Source: Ignatzschineria rhizosphaerae
GTDB lineage: Bacteria; Pseudomonadota; Gammaproteobacteria; Cardiobacteriales; Wohlfahrtiimonadaceae
Reading direction: 5' to 3'
NCBI RefSeq assembly: GCF_022655595.1
Contig: NZ_CP093379.1
Location: 3,010,734 to 3,074,733, forward strand
DNA length: 64,000 nt
Shown here one piece after another: positions 54,100 through 63,975 of the stretch. The notes under the pieces are model-generated. The model saw only the letters and a list, made by a program, of their open reading frames with translations. It did not search any database and was not told the DNA's origin. The position numbers and the translations under genes were made by a program. The number at the start of each line of letters is the position of its first letter. Within the stretch, counting starts at the first letter, position 1.

Positions 54100-54791
54100 T
54101 GAAAAAACTTTTGGTGCTATTGCCCTTATTATTTAATTTATCATTTGCGCAGCTTTCATTTGATAGAACGCGTGTTATTTTTGATCATTCTATTTCAAGA
54201 TCCCAATCAATAGTTGTTTCTAATACAAGTAAGAGTGCCCCTTATTTAGCGCAATCTTGGATTGAGAATGAGCAAGGGCAAAAGTTAACAGGACCTTTAA
54301 CCGCCTTGCCAATTTTACAACGTGTAAACCCTGGGGAAGAGCAACAGATTCGTATTGATTTTAGTGGCGCCTCAGCTTTGCCAAAAGATCGTGAGAGCTT
54401 ATTATATTTACAAGTTCGGGGGGGTCCACCAAAAGGGGAAGAAAATAAAGTCAGTATCACGATTCAATCTCGGTTAAAAATCTTTTATCGCCCCCAAGGG
54501 TTGACAAAATATGACGATAAGAAGCTATATGAAGAGCTTAAAGTGACGAAAAATGGGAATTCATTAACGCTTGAAAACCCAACGCCCTATCACATGGTAA
54601 TTTATGGCTTTAAAAGCCAACGTAGCAGTAAGCTTATTGATAAAGATATTATTTTAAAACCTTTTTCGACACAAAATGTGAGTGTAAAAGTTGGGAATAC
54701 CCCATTGATTTACTTTATTAATGATCAAGGTGGCACAAACGCAGTTAGCTATCAATGCAGTTCAACCTGCTCAGGGCAACTTTCAAGATAG
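54096..54791 (+). CDS. Periplasmic fimbrial chaperone (PapD-like)
   Basis: 231 residues with a signal peptide (ending SFAQ) and two Ig-like domains: FDRTRVIFDHSISRSQSIVVSN at the start of the first, LLYLQVRGGPPK and SRLKIFYRPQGL in the conserved G1 region and linker. Donates its strand to subunits in the periplasm and hands them to the usher. Coupled to the usher gene (overlap ATGA). Confidence 0.93.
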   Translation: MMKKLLVLLPLLFNLSFAQLSFDRTRVIFDHSISRSQSIVVSNTSKSAPYLAQSWIENEQGQKLTGPLTALPILQRVNPGEEQQIRIDFSGASALPKDRESLLYLQVRGGPPKGEENKVSITIQSRLKIFYRPQGLTKYDDKKLYEELKVTKNGNSLTLENPTPYHMVIYGFKSQRSSKLIDKDIILKPFSTQNVSVKVGNTPLIYFINDQGGTNAVSYQCSSTCSGQLSR

Positions 54792-54796
54792 AAAAA

Positions 54797-55810
54797 ATGA
54801 GAATTATTAATCTTCTGGTATCTGTAGTAAGTATTGTGAGATATCTTATTTTGATGCCGCTTTTAGTAGGCTTACTATTTTTAGGACAAGCATTTGCCCA
54901 GTGCACAATTGTAGGAGATAGCTCACAAACGAGGTATGACTATACTTGGGAGCAAAATGCTATGCCTACTGCAGATATGATGATGATAAATGTCGATTGT
55001 GTGGGGCATACAGTAATTCAAGTGATGCCGCGAGTAAATTTCTATGTTACTAGCGGTATTAATACGCTTGTGAGGGATATGAAGCCTAGTTACTACTTTT
55101 TAAATATGACTGTTAAGATCGTGCAGGTGAATGGTAATGAATACCCAGGCGGTCACTTTAAATGGGATTTTGTAGACTACAATTATCAAACATTATCAGG
55201 GCAAACACTTTTTGATTCATATGGTGGGCGTTATAGAATCCTTATTGAAAATCATAATGCTGAGTTTAGAAGTGATAAGGATCCTAGGTGGCCTTGGCCA
55301 AGTGTTGTGCAAGAGTTTGTGACCTTTTCTAATACCCGAGGGTCTTTGACATTTGATACTAGGCTTTCATTTTCAGGAGATATTAATCCTTGTAAAATAG
55401 ATGCTTTTCAAATTAAAACGCTGCCTAGTGATACGATCTCTTTTGGGTCCTTAAGCTTAAAATCTTTAAATGAAGGAATGAGTTTTTTAGAGCCTTTTTC
55501 GATAGAGGTTTCTAGGCTCCCAGAGAGTGAATGCAAAGATCTTATAAAACCTTATATTACCTTTTTTTCAGATCATGCAAGACGTTCAGCGACAGAATTG
55601 ATATTAGATGATAGTGGTTTACTGCTGATGATTAGGGATGGGAACAATCAGGCAATTGCTTATGATGAGAAAAAAATCCTAGGAACTTTAGAATTAAACG
55701 CTCAAAAATTTACCACTAATTATCAAGCTCAAGTTCGCAAAGACCCCAGTAAAACGCTCTCTATCGGTAATTTTAATGGAATTGTACGGTATATTGTGAC
55801 GTTAAGATAG
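54797..55810 (+). CDS. Fimbrial tip adhesin (two-domain)
   Basis: 337 residues from the ATG at 54797, six bases after the chaperone stop; an overlapping upstream start at 54755 is unlikely. Signal peptide ends at FAQC. N-terminal domain of ~170 residues (probable lectin domain, e.g. WPWPSVVQEFVTFSN) followed by a pilin domain (SGDINPCKIDAFQIKTLPSDTISFGSL, Cys in SECKDL). This is the FimH/PapG layout for tip adhesins. Receptor unknown. Last gene of the operon. Confidence 0.82.
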   Translation: MRIINLLVSVVSIVRYLILMPLLVGLLFLGQAFAQCTIVGDSSQTRYDYTWEQNAMPTADMMMINVDCVGHTVIQVMPRVNFYVTSGINTLVRDMKPSYYFLNMTVKIVQVNGNEYPGGHFKWDFVDYNYQTLSGQTLFDSYGGRYRILIENHNAEFRSDKDPRWPWPSVVQEFVTFSNTRGSLTFDTRLSFSGDINPCKIDAFQIKTLPSDTISFGSLSLKSLNEGMSFLEPFSIEVSRLPESECKDLIKPYITFFSDHARRSATELILDDSGLLLMIRDGNNQAIAYDEKKILGTLELNAQKFTTNYQAQVRKDPSKTLSIGNFNGIVRYIVTLR

Positions 55811-55991
55811 CGCTCACAATGGGGGTTAAAATCCTCAAATGTTTAATTGAGCTTTAGGGGGGGGATTTCCCTGTTTTTGTAAATATTTATAAATAATTTA
55901 AGATTAATAAGTGTAACATGGATGTTCAAGCATACTTCATATAGGAATCATTCATTAGAGTGATTTTCTATTTAAATAAGGAAATTTGATA

Positions 55992-56642
55992 GTGATTGAA
56001 TTAATAAAGTCTGTGATGTTGGGTGTAGTATTATTACTACCATTAGCTAACCCCTTAACGGCTGTTGCGATGTTTTTAGGGTTAGCAGGGGGGATGTCTA
56101 CAGAGGAGCGTAATAAGACTGCAATTCAAAGTGCTTTTTATACTTTAGTCATTATTCTAACAACTTGGTATGCCGGTAATTACATTATGAATGCCTTTGG
56201 GATCTCTATAGCAGGACTGCGTATTGCTGGTGGCATGATTGTGGCTTTTATTGGTTTTACAATGCTATTTCCCCCTCAGAAAAGTAGCGTGAATAATCAG
56301 CTTGAAACAGTGAAGACGGCATCTAGTATTAGCTTTGTACCGCTTGCAATGCCGGCAACAGCCGGGCCTGGGACGATTGCGCTGATTATGAGTACGGCTT
56401 CAACATTATATACAGATCACCATGTATCAGAATTTGTGATCTTAATTGCGCCGCCGTTAATTGGATTAGTGATAGCTATTTTACTCTGGTTGAGTTTACG
56501 ATTCTCCAATAGCATTATGCGTTTATTAGGTCAGAAAGGTATTGAAGCAATATCTCGTTTAATGGGATTCTTATTAGTCTGTATCGGCGTTCAGTTTGTG
56601 ATTAATGGTATTTTAGAAATTGTCCATCAACATATAGGGTAA
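55992..56642 (+). CDS. MarC-family integral membrane protein
   Basis: 216 residues from GTG 55992, with AAGGAA eight bases upstream; TTG at 55986 is too close. Six membrane segments. Typical MarC/YchE/YhgN pieces: LLPLANPLTAVAMFLGL and MPATAGPGTIALIMSTAS. Function of the family is uncertain (sometimes annotated as amino acid transporters). A G8 tract (55857-55864) lies upstream. Confidence 0.85.
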   Translation: MIELIKSVMLGVVLLLPLANPLTAVAMFLGLAGGMSTEERNKTAIQSAFYTLVIILTTWYAGNYIMNAFGISIAGLRIAGGMIVAFIGFTMLFPPQKSSVNNQLETVKTASSISFVPLAMPATAGPGTIALIMSTASTLYTDHHVSEFVILIAPPLIGLVIAILLWLSLRFSNSIMRLLGQKGIEAISRLMGFLLVCIGVQFVINGILEIVHQHIG

Positions 56643-56644
56643 GG

Positions 56645-57118
56645 CTATTTTTTATCATCATCTTTAGATTTATAAAACCAAAAATAACGGCTATTAGAGT
56701 CTGAAAACTGATTAATTTGCTTTGCTAGTAATGAGGAGAGTCGTTTACTATTTTTAAGTTCTTTAACGGGCTGAGGTTCGCTATCTTTTTGCGATGAAAG
56801 TATCTCAAGATCACTCTCTTCACTACGAGAAACAGCCATTATTGCCGCTTTCTTAGCATTGTTGGCTTTTCTGAATTCTGTAAGCAGGAGCCGTTCAATA
56901 TCTGACATATTTTCTTGGTGAAACTCACCTGTTAAAATATAGACAATATCAAAACCGCTATTTGCAAGATTTTGCAAATAGTTCAAGTCAGGAAAACTTT
57001 CCCCTTTTTCATAATTAAATTGAGCTCTAGGGCTAACTTTAGCCATTTTTGCAAATTCTGCTTGTGTTAAAGCGGCTTGCTGTCTCAAAAATTTAATTCT
57101 TGTCCCATAATCGATCAT
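56645..57118 (-). CDS. XRE-family transcriptional regulator
   Basis: 157 residues from the ATG at 57118; a GTG at 57142 would add eight residues. N-terminal Xre-type helix-turn-helix: MIDYGTRIKFLRQQAALTQAEFAKMAKVSPRAQFNYEKGESFPDL, then a helical C-terminal region with a hydrophilic tail. Divergent from the DctA-like symporter, so it may control it; this is only inferred from position. Confidence 0.8.
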   Translation of the reverse strand: MIDYGTRIKFLRQQAALTQAEFAKMAKVSPRAQFNYEKGESFPDLNYLQNLANSGFDIVYILTGEFHQENMSDIERLLLTEFRKANNAKKAAIMAVSRSEESDLEILSSQKDSEPQPVKELKNSKRLSSLLAKQINQFSDSNSRYFWFYKSKDDDKK

Positions 57119-57399
57119 ATATTTTAAGCACTTAAGAAACACTTGAAAAGAAAGAATACCTCAATATTAGGAGTTATCCAAGACTTTCAAATATTGATAA
57201 AAATCGTTATTTGCATAAATATACAAAATTACTTTTGACTTAGCACTAATCTGCGAATATTATTTTCGCTTAATACTTAAGGTTGAAATTAAGTAAGTGA
57301 TCTATGACGTTTTTTTGTTAGCCATTATTTTTGATAGAAAATTGCATCAAATCTAACAAAAGCGACAATAATTTATTAAATAAAGTGGATGAGGAGAGT

Positions 57400-58734
57400 A
57401 TGAGTTCTATTGCTATAGAGCTTCCTAAGGAAGTTTCTCAAAAGAAAAAACCTAAGATTTATCAAGTGCTGTATGTGCAAGTGATTTTTGCCATTATTGT
57501 GGGGATATTACTAGGACATTTTTATCCTGAAGTGGGAGAAAGCCTAAGACCGTTAGGGGAGGCTTTTATTAAGCTCGTCAAAATGATTATCGCACCCGTT
57601 ATCTTTATCACGGTATCGACAGGTATCGGTGGTATGAATAATATAAAGACTGTGGGCCGTGTAACGGGAAAAGCCATGATCTATTTTATGACATTTTCGA
57701 CGATTGCACTGATTATTGGAATGATTGTTGCCAATGTGATTCAGCCAGGCGCGGGTATGAATATTGATCCGGCAACGTTAGGAAGTACAGAAATTGTTGC
57801 AGATTATGTGGAGAAGGCGAAGGATAGTTCTATTACACAATTTTTAATGAATATTCTGCCAACGACACTGGTAAGCCCATTGGTGGGTGATAATATTTTG
57901 CAGGTTCTATTTGTTGCAGTCTTATTCGGTATTGCTCTAGCGAGTACCGGCAGTAAGGGAGAGCCTATTCTCACAATATTAAACCAATTATCAGAGCCGA
58001 TCTTTAAAATTGTTTCTATTTTAATGAAATTTGCGCCGATAGGGGCTTTTGGTGCCATGGCCTTTACGATTGGGAAATATGGTATTGGTTCTATCATTAA
58101 CCTTGCCTTTTTAGTAGCGACATTTTATCTAACTTCTCTACTTTTTGTTGTGGTTGTGTTAGGAGCTGTTGCTAAATATAATGGTTTTTCAATCCTTAAA
58201 TTAATGCGTTATATCAAAGAGGAACTGTTTTTAGTATTAGGAACAAGTTCTTCTGAGGCCGCGCTTCCGACTTTAATGCAAAAGATGGAGCGGGCGGGAT
58301 GTGACAAGTCAGTTGTAGGTTTAGTTATTCCAACGGGATATTCATTCAATCTTGATGGTACGAATATCTATATGACCATGGCGGCCCTTTTTATTGCGCA
58401 AGCCTGTGGGGTTGATCTCTCTATTGGGCAACAAATTTTATTACTTTTGGTTGCAATGTTAAGCTCAAAAGGCGCAGCAGGGGTTACGGGGGCTGGATTT
58501 ATTACCTTAGCAGCAACACTGTCTGTTGTTCCTGCAGTTCCTATTGAGGGAATGGCGCTGATTTTAGGAATAGATCGGTTTATGTCAGAGTGTAGAGCGC
58601 TCACAAATCTTGCCGGTAATGCTTGTGCAACCATAGTTGTTGCTCGTTGGGATAATGCATTAGATAAAGATCAGCTTCATAATGCGCTTGATGGCAAAGT
58701 TACAGAAAGCGAAGTGTTAGAAACTGTCTTATAA
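57400..58734 (+). CDS. dctA: C4-dicarboxylate:cation symporter, DctA-like
   Basis: 444 residues from ATG 57400 (GAGGAGAG upstream; earlier start 57331 adds a hydrophilic stretch). DAACS family with [59 protein letters not shown] and [11 protein letters not shown]: the DctA type rather than GltP type. Takes up succinate, fumarate, malate and aspartate. The neighbouring XRE regulator is divergent. Confidence 0.88.
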   Translation: MSSIAIELPKEVSQKKKPKIYQVLYVQVIFAIIVGILLGHFYPEVGESLRPLGEAFIKLVKMIIAPVIFITVSTGIGGMNNIKTVGRVTGKAMIYFMTFSTIALIIGMIVANVIQPGAGMNIDPATLGSTEIVADYVEKAKDSSITQFLMNILPTTLVSPLVGDNILQVLFVAVLFGIALASTGSKGEPILTILNQLSEPIFKIVSILMKFAPIGAFGAMAFTIGKYGIGSIINLAFLVATFYLTSLLFVVVVLGAVAKYNGFSILKLMRYIKEELFLVLGTSSSEAALPTLMQKMERAGCDKSVVGLVIPTGYSFNLDGTNIYMTMAALFIAQACGVDLSIGQQILLLLVAMLSSKGAAGVTGAGFITLAATLSVVPAVPIEGMALILGIDRFMSECRALTNLAGNACATIVVARWDNALDKDQLHNALDGKVTESEVLETVL

Positions 58735-59110
58735 CTTCGTAATTTATTAGATAATACTATTTATAGTTAAATTGGTTTAAAAGTTACTGAATCAGATTGC
58801 TAGCGCATCTGTTAGAAGATGCGAAAGAGTCGTTCTATTCGGCATCGTGAATGCTAGTTTGATGTGCGTACGGTATTTTTTACTTTTAAAACTGCTTTTC
58901 TTAAATTGAATTGACAATACCTATTTTTATTGTTTTTTCTAAAAGGCTTTAGATACCGCTTAATATCTAAAGCCTTTTTTGCCTTAAATAAGGTTATTAG
59001 CAATAGATTTTTTAGGAGAATAAATAGCCTATTAAAAAATTGCATTTATCTAAAAAAATAGGGTAGGCTATGGAATCGAGTTTATAGAATGTTATGCGAA
59101 AGGTGAAAAT
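58735..59110. other. Intergenic region between dctA and dapB
   Basis: Contains one strong hairpin (58941-58980) and AT-rich sequence that presumably holds the dapB promoter. Nothing else seen. Confidence 0.5.
58941..58980 (+). terminator. Terminator upstream of dapB
   Basis: A perfect 15-bp stem, AAAAGGCTTTAGATA / TATCTAAAGCCTTTT, 8-nt loop, ending in TT. Very stable; ends transcripts from dctA. Confidence 0.85.
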
Positions 59111-59866
59111 GTGGTGACGAAAATTGGGATTGTTGGTGTTAGCGGGCGTATGGGGCAAGTACTTAGCCAAGAAATTTCAAAAAATAGCTCATTAACGTTA
59201 GGCGCTTCTTATAGTAAAGAGTCTGCTCATAGTGTTTCATTAACAGATCTTTTTATTGATAACGATATTATTGTAGATTTTTCAAATGCGCTATTGGTGG
59301 AACCTGTTTTAGATGCGGCACTGCAAAATCCTAAACCTTTAGTAATCTGTACAACTGGTTGGGATCGTGAGGCGCTTGATGCAAAAATTACGGCATTAGC
59401 AAAGAAAGTGCCAGTTATTTTAGCAACAAATACTAGTATCGGCGCCGCTGTTCAGCGTTATATTGTGAAAGTAGTTGCAAAGGCGCTTGGCGATGATTTT
59501 GATGTTGATCTCCATGAGTCTCACCATCGTTTTAAAGTCGATAGTCCTTCAGGCACCGCGATGACATTATTAGAAGACATTAAAGAGGCTAAAAAGCTCG
59601 CCTTTGATAAGGATTTTAAAGCCTATAGTGTGGGTGATGGGGCAAGAGAAAATAATTTGATAGGCGTTTCGGTGACGCGAAGCGGTTCGATAGTTGGTGA
59701 GCATGAGGTAAGTTTTACCAGTCTTGATGAGCAGATTACCATTAAGCACCGCGCGTTTGATCGGGCATTATTTGCAAAAGGCGCTTTAAAAGCAGCGCTC
59801 TGGTGTAAAAGTATTGAGAAGCCAGGACTCTATACGATCTTTGATGTACTATCATTACAAGATTAA
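59111..59866 (+). CDS. dapB: 4-hydroxy-tetrahydrodipicolinate reductase
   Basis: 251 residues, GTG start after AAAGGTG (a second GTG follows directly). Nucleotide-binding GVSGRMGQVL at the N-terminus, TTGWD, and the catalytic/substrate motif SHHRFKVDSPSGTA. Lysine and meso-diaminopimelate synthesis. Slightly shorter than the E. coli enzyme (273). Confidence 0.95.
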   Translation: MVTKIGIVGVSGRMGQVLSQEISKNSSLTLGASYSKESAHSVSLTDLFIDNDIIVDFSNALLVEPVLDAALQNPKPLVICTTGWDREALDAKITALAKKVPVILATNTSIGAAVQRYIVKVVAKALGDDFDVDLHESHHRFKVDSPSGTAMTLLEDIKEAKKLAFDKDFKAYSVGDGARENNLIGVSVTRSGSIVGEHEVSFTSLDEQITIKHRAFDRALFAKGALKAALWCKSIEKPGLYTIFDVLSLQD

Positions 59867-60001
59867 AAACAATTCATGGAGAATGAATTGTGTACTTTTA
59901 AGCAAGTCTTAAGAAATATTTAAGATAATGCAATATGGGAAGTTATCACAGGATAGGTTTTAAATTCCCATTCTTAAAGTGCAAAAGAACAGGAGAGATA
60001 G

Positions 60002-60319
60002 ATGAGTAATCAACTCTATATAAATGGAAAGCCCGCATCTTTATTTCAACGTATAGTTGCCGCTATTATTGGTATTGGTGCATTAATATTTTTTGCTTTT
60101 TTTGGTGTTGCAATTTTTATTATCGGCTTAGGGATAACTGTCGTATTAGGGCTCTATTTTTGGTGGAAAACACGTAAGATCAGACGGCAAATTAATGAAG
60201 AGATGGAGCGTGTGAAAAAGCAGGCTGAATCTGGATTTACAGAAGCTAGGAGTTCTCAAAAAACACAAAATAGTGGTAAAAACGGTAATTTATATGAAGG
60301 TGAATATAAAGAACTTTAG
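60002..60319 (+). CDS. Small membrane protein of unknown function
   Basis: 105 residues, ATG after GGAGAGATAG. Two adjacent hydrophobic segments (IVAAIIGIGALIFFAFFGVA and IFIIGLGITVVLGLYFWW) then a basic, hydrophilic tail. Inner membrane protein; no family recognised with confidence. Confidence 0.7.
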   Translation: MSNQLYINGKPASLFQRIVAAIIGIGALIFFAFFGVAIFIIGLGITVVLGLYFWWKTRKIRRQINEEMERVKKQAESGFTEARSSQKTQNSGKNGNLYEGEYKEL

Positions 60320-60700
60320 ATGTAGCGCATTATAGTGATAAATAAAATTTTTATAAGTATCTTTTTATAAAAGATTAATGTAGTATTTTGACCGAATTAT
60401 GAATTAACTGCTAAACATTTTAGATAACTTACTGAGGTTTTAGTGGTTTTTAAGATAGACGCAAAAGCGGGTATCTATAGAGTTGTAATTTACAAAGGTA
60501 ACGGGTAAATTATGTGTTTATGTCGATTTTATGACATTTATATTGATTAACTTAATAATATAAAAAATATTATAAAAAGTATTAGGTAATAGAATCAAAG
60601 AACCCATATTTATTAAGGGACGTTTGATTCAATATATGTTTGTATTAGTATCACATCCAACCCCTGAGAGGTATTTGTAAGGGGTAGAGAGGGAACTTTA
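60320..60700. other. Intergenic region upstream of dksA
   Basis: 380 bases, AT-rich, no gene. Probably contains the dksA promoter; no site is convincing enough to name. Confidence 0.4.
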
Positions 60701-61126
60701 ATGATGAAGAATCAACAGTTTAGTGGTTTTAAGCCTTATGAGATAAAAGAAGGTGAAGAGTATATGAATGAAGCTCAGCGTGAGCACTTTAAGTTTATAC
60801 TTGAAGGCTGGCGTGAAGCACTAGTTCAAGAAGGTGAAAAAACCGTGAACAATATGCAAGATGAAGCTTTCAACCTCCCAGATCCTAATGATAGGGCGAC
60901 TCAAGAAGAGGGCTTCTCTTTAGAGTTGAGAACGCGTGATCGTGAGAGAAAGCTGCTTGCGAAAATTGAGAAAACACTTCGCCGTCTTGGGCTTGATGAT
61001 TACGGTTTTTGCGATACTTGCGGTGTTGAGATTGGGGTTCGTCGTTTAGAAGCAAGGCCTACAGCTGAACTTTGCATTGATTGTAAAGAAATCGAAGAGC
61101 AAAAAGAGAAAGCGAGAGTTAATTAG
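60701..61126 (+). CDS. dksA: RNA polymerase-binding transcription factor DksA
   Basis: 141 residues with the coiled-coil tip DPNDRATQEEGF (the DxxDxA motif, here DPNDRA) and a four-Cys zinc finger (CDTC ... CIDC). Works with ppGpp at rRNA and amino acid promoters. Complete. Confidence 0.95.
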   Translation: MMKNQQFSGFKPYEIKEGEEYMNEAQREHFKFILEGWREALVQEGEKTVNNMQDEAFNLPDPNDRATQEEGFSLELRTRDRERKLLAKIEKTLRRLGLDDYGFCDTCGVEIGVRRLEARPTAELCIDCKEIEEQKEKARVN

Positions 61127-61420
61127 TTTGACGACTGAACTTATATAACTAAGATGTTATAACTAGTAGGTCCATTAAAGAGCTGCTAGTTTTTTATGGC
61201 TCTAGTAGATTAGATGGTCATAAAAAAGAGTGTTAATAGGGAAGGAGGGCTTGAAAAGCTGCCTATTTGAGAAGAAGCAATGAAGGCGCTGCGTATTATG
61301 AGAGGGCATCTTGAGAAGATGTTATCGATGATCTTTAATTGCGCAGAATTTTCGTTGACATTAAAATAGAATTTTTCTATTATACAACTCCTCAGACAAC
61401 ATCAGTAAAACGAAATGTCT
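61127..61420. other. Spacer between dksA and the tRNA pair
   Basis: 294 bases. Only the tRNA promoter (61355-61383) is recognisable. Confidence 0.5.
61355..61383 (+). promoter_or_regulatory. Sigma-70 promoter for the tRNA pair
   Basis: Consensus TTGACA, 17-base spacer, TATTAT, 37 bases before tRNA-Ala. Confidence 0.8.
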
Positions 61421-61496
<76 letters not shown>

Positions 61497-61500
61497 ATAA

Positions 61501-61576
61501 GTCCCTATCGTCTAGAGGCCTAGGACACTGCCCTTTCACGGCGGCAACCGGGGTTCGAATCCCCGTAGGGACGCCA
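61501..61576 (+). tRNA. tRNA-Glu (TTC)
   Basis: 76 nt, 4 bases after tRNA-Ala. Acceptor GTCCCTA / TAGGGAC, anticodon loop CTTTCAC (anticodon TTC), T-arm GGTTCGAATCC, CCA encoded. Same transcript as tRNA-Ala. Confidence 0.95.
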
Positions 61577-61582
61577 TATTTT

Positions 61583-61617
61583 AAAACCTGCATAAGCTAT
61601 GCAGGTTTTTTTTATTA
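61583..61617 (+). terminator. Terminator of the tRNA pair
   Basis: AAAACCTGCATA / TATGCAGGTTTT stem with a tight loop and T run, 6 bases after tRNA-Glu. Confidence 0.9.
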
Positions 61618-61825
61618 ATGGTTTTTTTAATAAGATTATTGAAGATTGTGGAGAAATTTATTTAAAATATATTTCTCCTTCAATCAAAAGCCATGTAGAG
61701 CCTTACTTTTACAGAGGTTTGAGGCTTTTTTGTGAGTTTTGATAGAAGTGATTTATCTAAAGAAGTTATCCACAAAACATGATAATATGTTTAATCCTTA
61801 TAGTCTTAAGAAGGGTACCCGAACC

Positions 61826-62344
61826 ATGTCTCCCCGTCGCATATTTTTTATATTAGGGCTAGTGCCGTTGGCATCGCTTGCTTTTGCAAAATTTTATCTT
61901 GAAGATATTCAGTTATTAGAGCCGTGCCCATATTGTATGCTTCAGCGCGGAATAATGGTGTTGTTTACAATGGTATTTTGGTTAAGTGCTATCTTTGTAG
62001 GGCAAGGTTCCCGATTCTTCTCTTTCATTTCAATGATATTGACACTAGTTGTTGGTGTTTTAGGCGTGTTTATCTCCGGAAAGCATATCTTGTTGCAGCT
62101 CAACCCTAGTGATGAGAGCTTTGGATGTACACAAACAACATTAGCGATAACGGAAGTATTTGATTATCAGATCGTCAAGGATATTTTATCAACGGGTGGG
62201 GATTGTAGCGTCGTTGACTGGACCTTCTTAAGCTTGAGTATCCCCATGTGGACAGCTATCTTAACAGTACTTTTAACCTTTTTGGGAATTGTCGTAAATC
62301 TCATTGCTCGTAAACGAGTCTCAAGAGATCGTTGGTTGAGATAA
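61826..62344 (+). CDS. dsbB: Disulfide bond formation protein B
   Basis: 172 residues from ATG 61826 (starts at 61739 and 61787 would add hydrophilic residues; ribosome site is weak for all). Four membrane segments; first redox pair in LEPCPYCMLQRG (CPYC), second pair in FGCTQTT and GDCSVVDW. Reoxidises DsbA and passes electrons to quinones. Its stop lies 45 bases before the ATG of mlaF. Confidence 0.92.
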   Translation: MSPRRIFFILGLVPLASLAFAKFYLEDIQLLEPCPYCMLQRGIMVLFTMVFWLSAIFVGQGSRFFSFISMILTLVVGVLGVFISGKHILLQLNPSDESFGCTQTTLAITEVFDYQIVKDILSTGGDCSVVDWTFLSLSIPMWTAILTVLLTFLGIVVNLIARKRVSRDRWLR

Positions 62345-62388
62345 GCAAGGTTGTTCAGGATATTGTTAGTGATAAAGGGTTAAAAGAG

Positions 62389-63180
62389 ATGTCGGATCAC
62401 ATTATAAAACTGCAGGATATTCATCTAAGTTTTGGAGAGAGGGTTATCTTCAAGGATCTCTCTATTGAGATTCCTACTGGCAAAATAACTGCGATTTTGG
62501 GACCTTCAGGTTCTGGAAAAACGACCTTATTGAGATTGCTTAGTGGGCAAATTATTCCACAGGCAGGTAATGTTGAGTTGATGGGTGAAAATGTTGGCGA
62601 GATTTCAATTAAGAACCTCTATAAGATTAGAACAAAGATGGGAGTTCTTTTCCAGTCAGGTGCACTTTTCACTGATATGACGGTTTACGATAATGTCGCT
62701 TTTGCCTTAAGGGAGCATACCGCTCTTGATGAATCAATGATAAATACTCTTGTATTATTAAAGTTACAATCTGTTGGGCTAAGAGCTTTAAAAGATTATT
62801 ATCCCGCACAGTTATCAGGGGGACAGGCAAGGCGCGCAGCATTAGCAAGAGCAATAGCATTAGATCCATCTTTACTACTTTATGATGAGCCTTTTACAGG
62901 GCAAGACCCCATTTCTATGGGAGTTTTAATTCGGTTAATCAAAAATTTAAATGAGGCACTGAAAATTACAAGTGTTGTGATATCTCATGATGTTGAAGAG
63001 GTATTGTCGATTGCTGATAATGCACTGATTTTAGGTGAGGGGCGTATTATTACTCAAGGTTCACCTGATGAAATTAGAAATCATCAAGATCCTTGGGTTA
63101 AGCAGTTTATTAATGGGGATTCAGATGGTCCTGTACCATTTCATATTCCGATAAAACCATTAGAGGAGGTGCTATTTTGA
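62389..63180 (+). CDS. mlaF: Phospholipid ABC transporter ATP-binding protein
   Basis: 263 residues from the ATG at 62389; an in-frame start at 62332 is possible. Walker A GPSGSGKTT, Q-loop LFQSGALFTDMTVYDNVAFAL (typical for MlaF), signature LSGGQARR, Walker B LLLYDEPF. Powers phospholipid transport between the two membranes with MlaE and MlaD. Stop overlaps the mlaE start. Confidence 0.93.
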   Translation: MSDHIIKLQDIHLSFGERVIFKDLSIEIPTGKITAILGPSGSGKTTLLRLLSGQIIPQAGNVELMGENVGEISIKNLYKIRTKMGVLFQSGALFTDMTVYDNVAFALREHTALDESMINTLVLLKLQSVGLRALKDYYPAQLSGGQARRAALARAIALDPSLLLYDEPFTGQDPISMGVLIRLIKNLNEALKITSVVISHDVEEVLSIADNALILGEGRIITQGSPDEIRNHQDPWVKQFINGDSDGPVPFHIPIKPLEEVLF

Positions 63181-63962
63181 GTAGTAATATCATCGTAGTG
63201 ACCGGCGAGAAAACGCGAGGATTTTTAACGCATGTGGGAGAAGCGACAAGGCTTTTGGTCAACATTTTGTTAAATTCTTGGTATGTTTTTAAAAAGCCAT
63301 TTCTATTTATTCGCCAGATCTATCAGCTAGGGGTTTTATCATTACCCATTATTTTACTATCTGGATTATTTGTCGGGATGGTGCTCTGTTTCCAAGCTTT
63401 TGTGAATTTGATTAACTTTGGCGCTGAAGCATCTGTTGGTACCATTGTCGCATTAGCGCTTTTTAGGGAGTTAAGCTCAGTTTTAACGGCGCTTCTTTAT
63501 ACCGGAAGAGCAAGTTCTTCATTAACCGCAGAGATAGGTTTAATGCGTGCTACTGAGCAGTGGGCAAGCTATGAATTGATGGCAATTAACCCTGTGCAAT
63601 ATATATTAACGCCTCGTTTTTGGGCAGGCGTTCTTACGGTGCCTATTTTAGCACTTCTTTTTAGTGCGGTTGGCATTATTGGGGGATATGGCGTTGCAAC
63701 AATCTCTTTAGGTGTTGATGGCGGTGCTTATTGGTCACAAATGAAGTCTGGGGTTGATTTTGGTGTAGATATTGGCCTTGGAGTGGTTTTAAAAAGTTTT
63801 GTTTTCGGTATAATATCGAACCTTGTTGCGCTTTATATCGGATTAAAGGGAAGAGCAACCGCAAGCGGAATTGCTCGTTCGACGACCGATACTGTTGTGA
63901 TCTCATCGCTATTAATTTTAGTAGCAGACTTCCTCTTAACCGCGATGATCTTTGGAGTATAA
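63177..63962 (+). CDS. mlaE: Phospholipid ABC transporter permease
   Basis: 261 residues, TTG start with GGAGG seven bases upstream, overlapping the mlaF stop. Family segments: SLPIILLSGLFVGMVLCFQAF, FRELSSVLTALLYTGRASSSLTAEIG and MKSGVDFGVDIGLGVVLKSFVFG. Membrane part of the Mla complex. Confidence 0.93.
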   Translation: MSSNIIVVTGEKTRGFLTHVGEATRLLVNILLNSWYVFKKPFLFIRQIYQLGVLSLPIILLSGLFVGMVLCFQAFVNLINFGAEASVGTIVALALFRELSSVLTALLYTGRASSSLTAEIGLMRATEQWASYELMAINPVQYILTPRFWAGVLTVPILALLFSAVGIIGGYGVATISLGVDGGAYWSQMKSGVDFGVDIGLGVVLKSFVFGIISNLVALYIGLKGRATASGIARSTTDTVVISSLLILVADFLLTAMIFGV

Positions 63963-63975
63963 GGATCAGAGCGTT

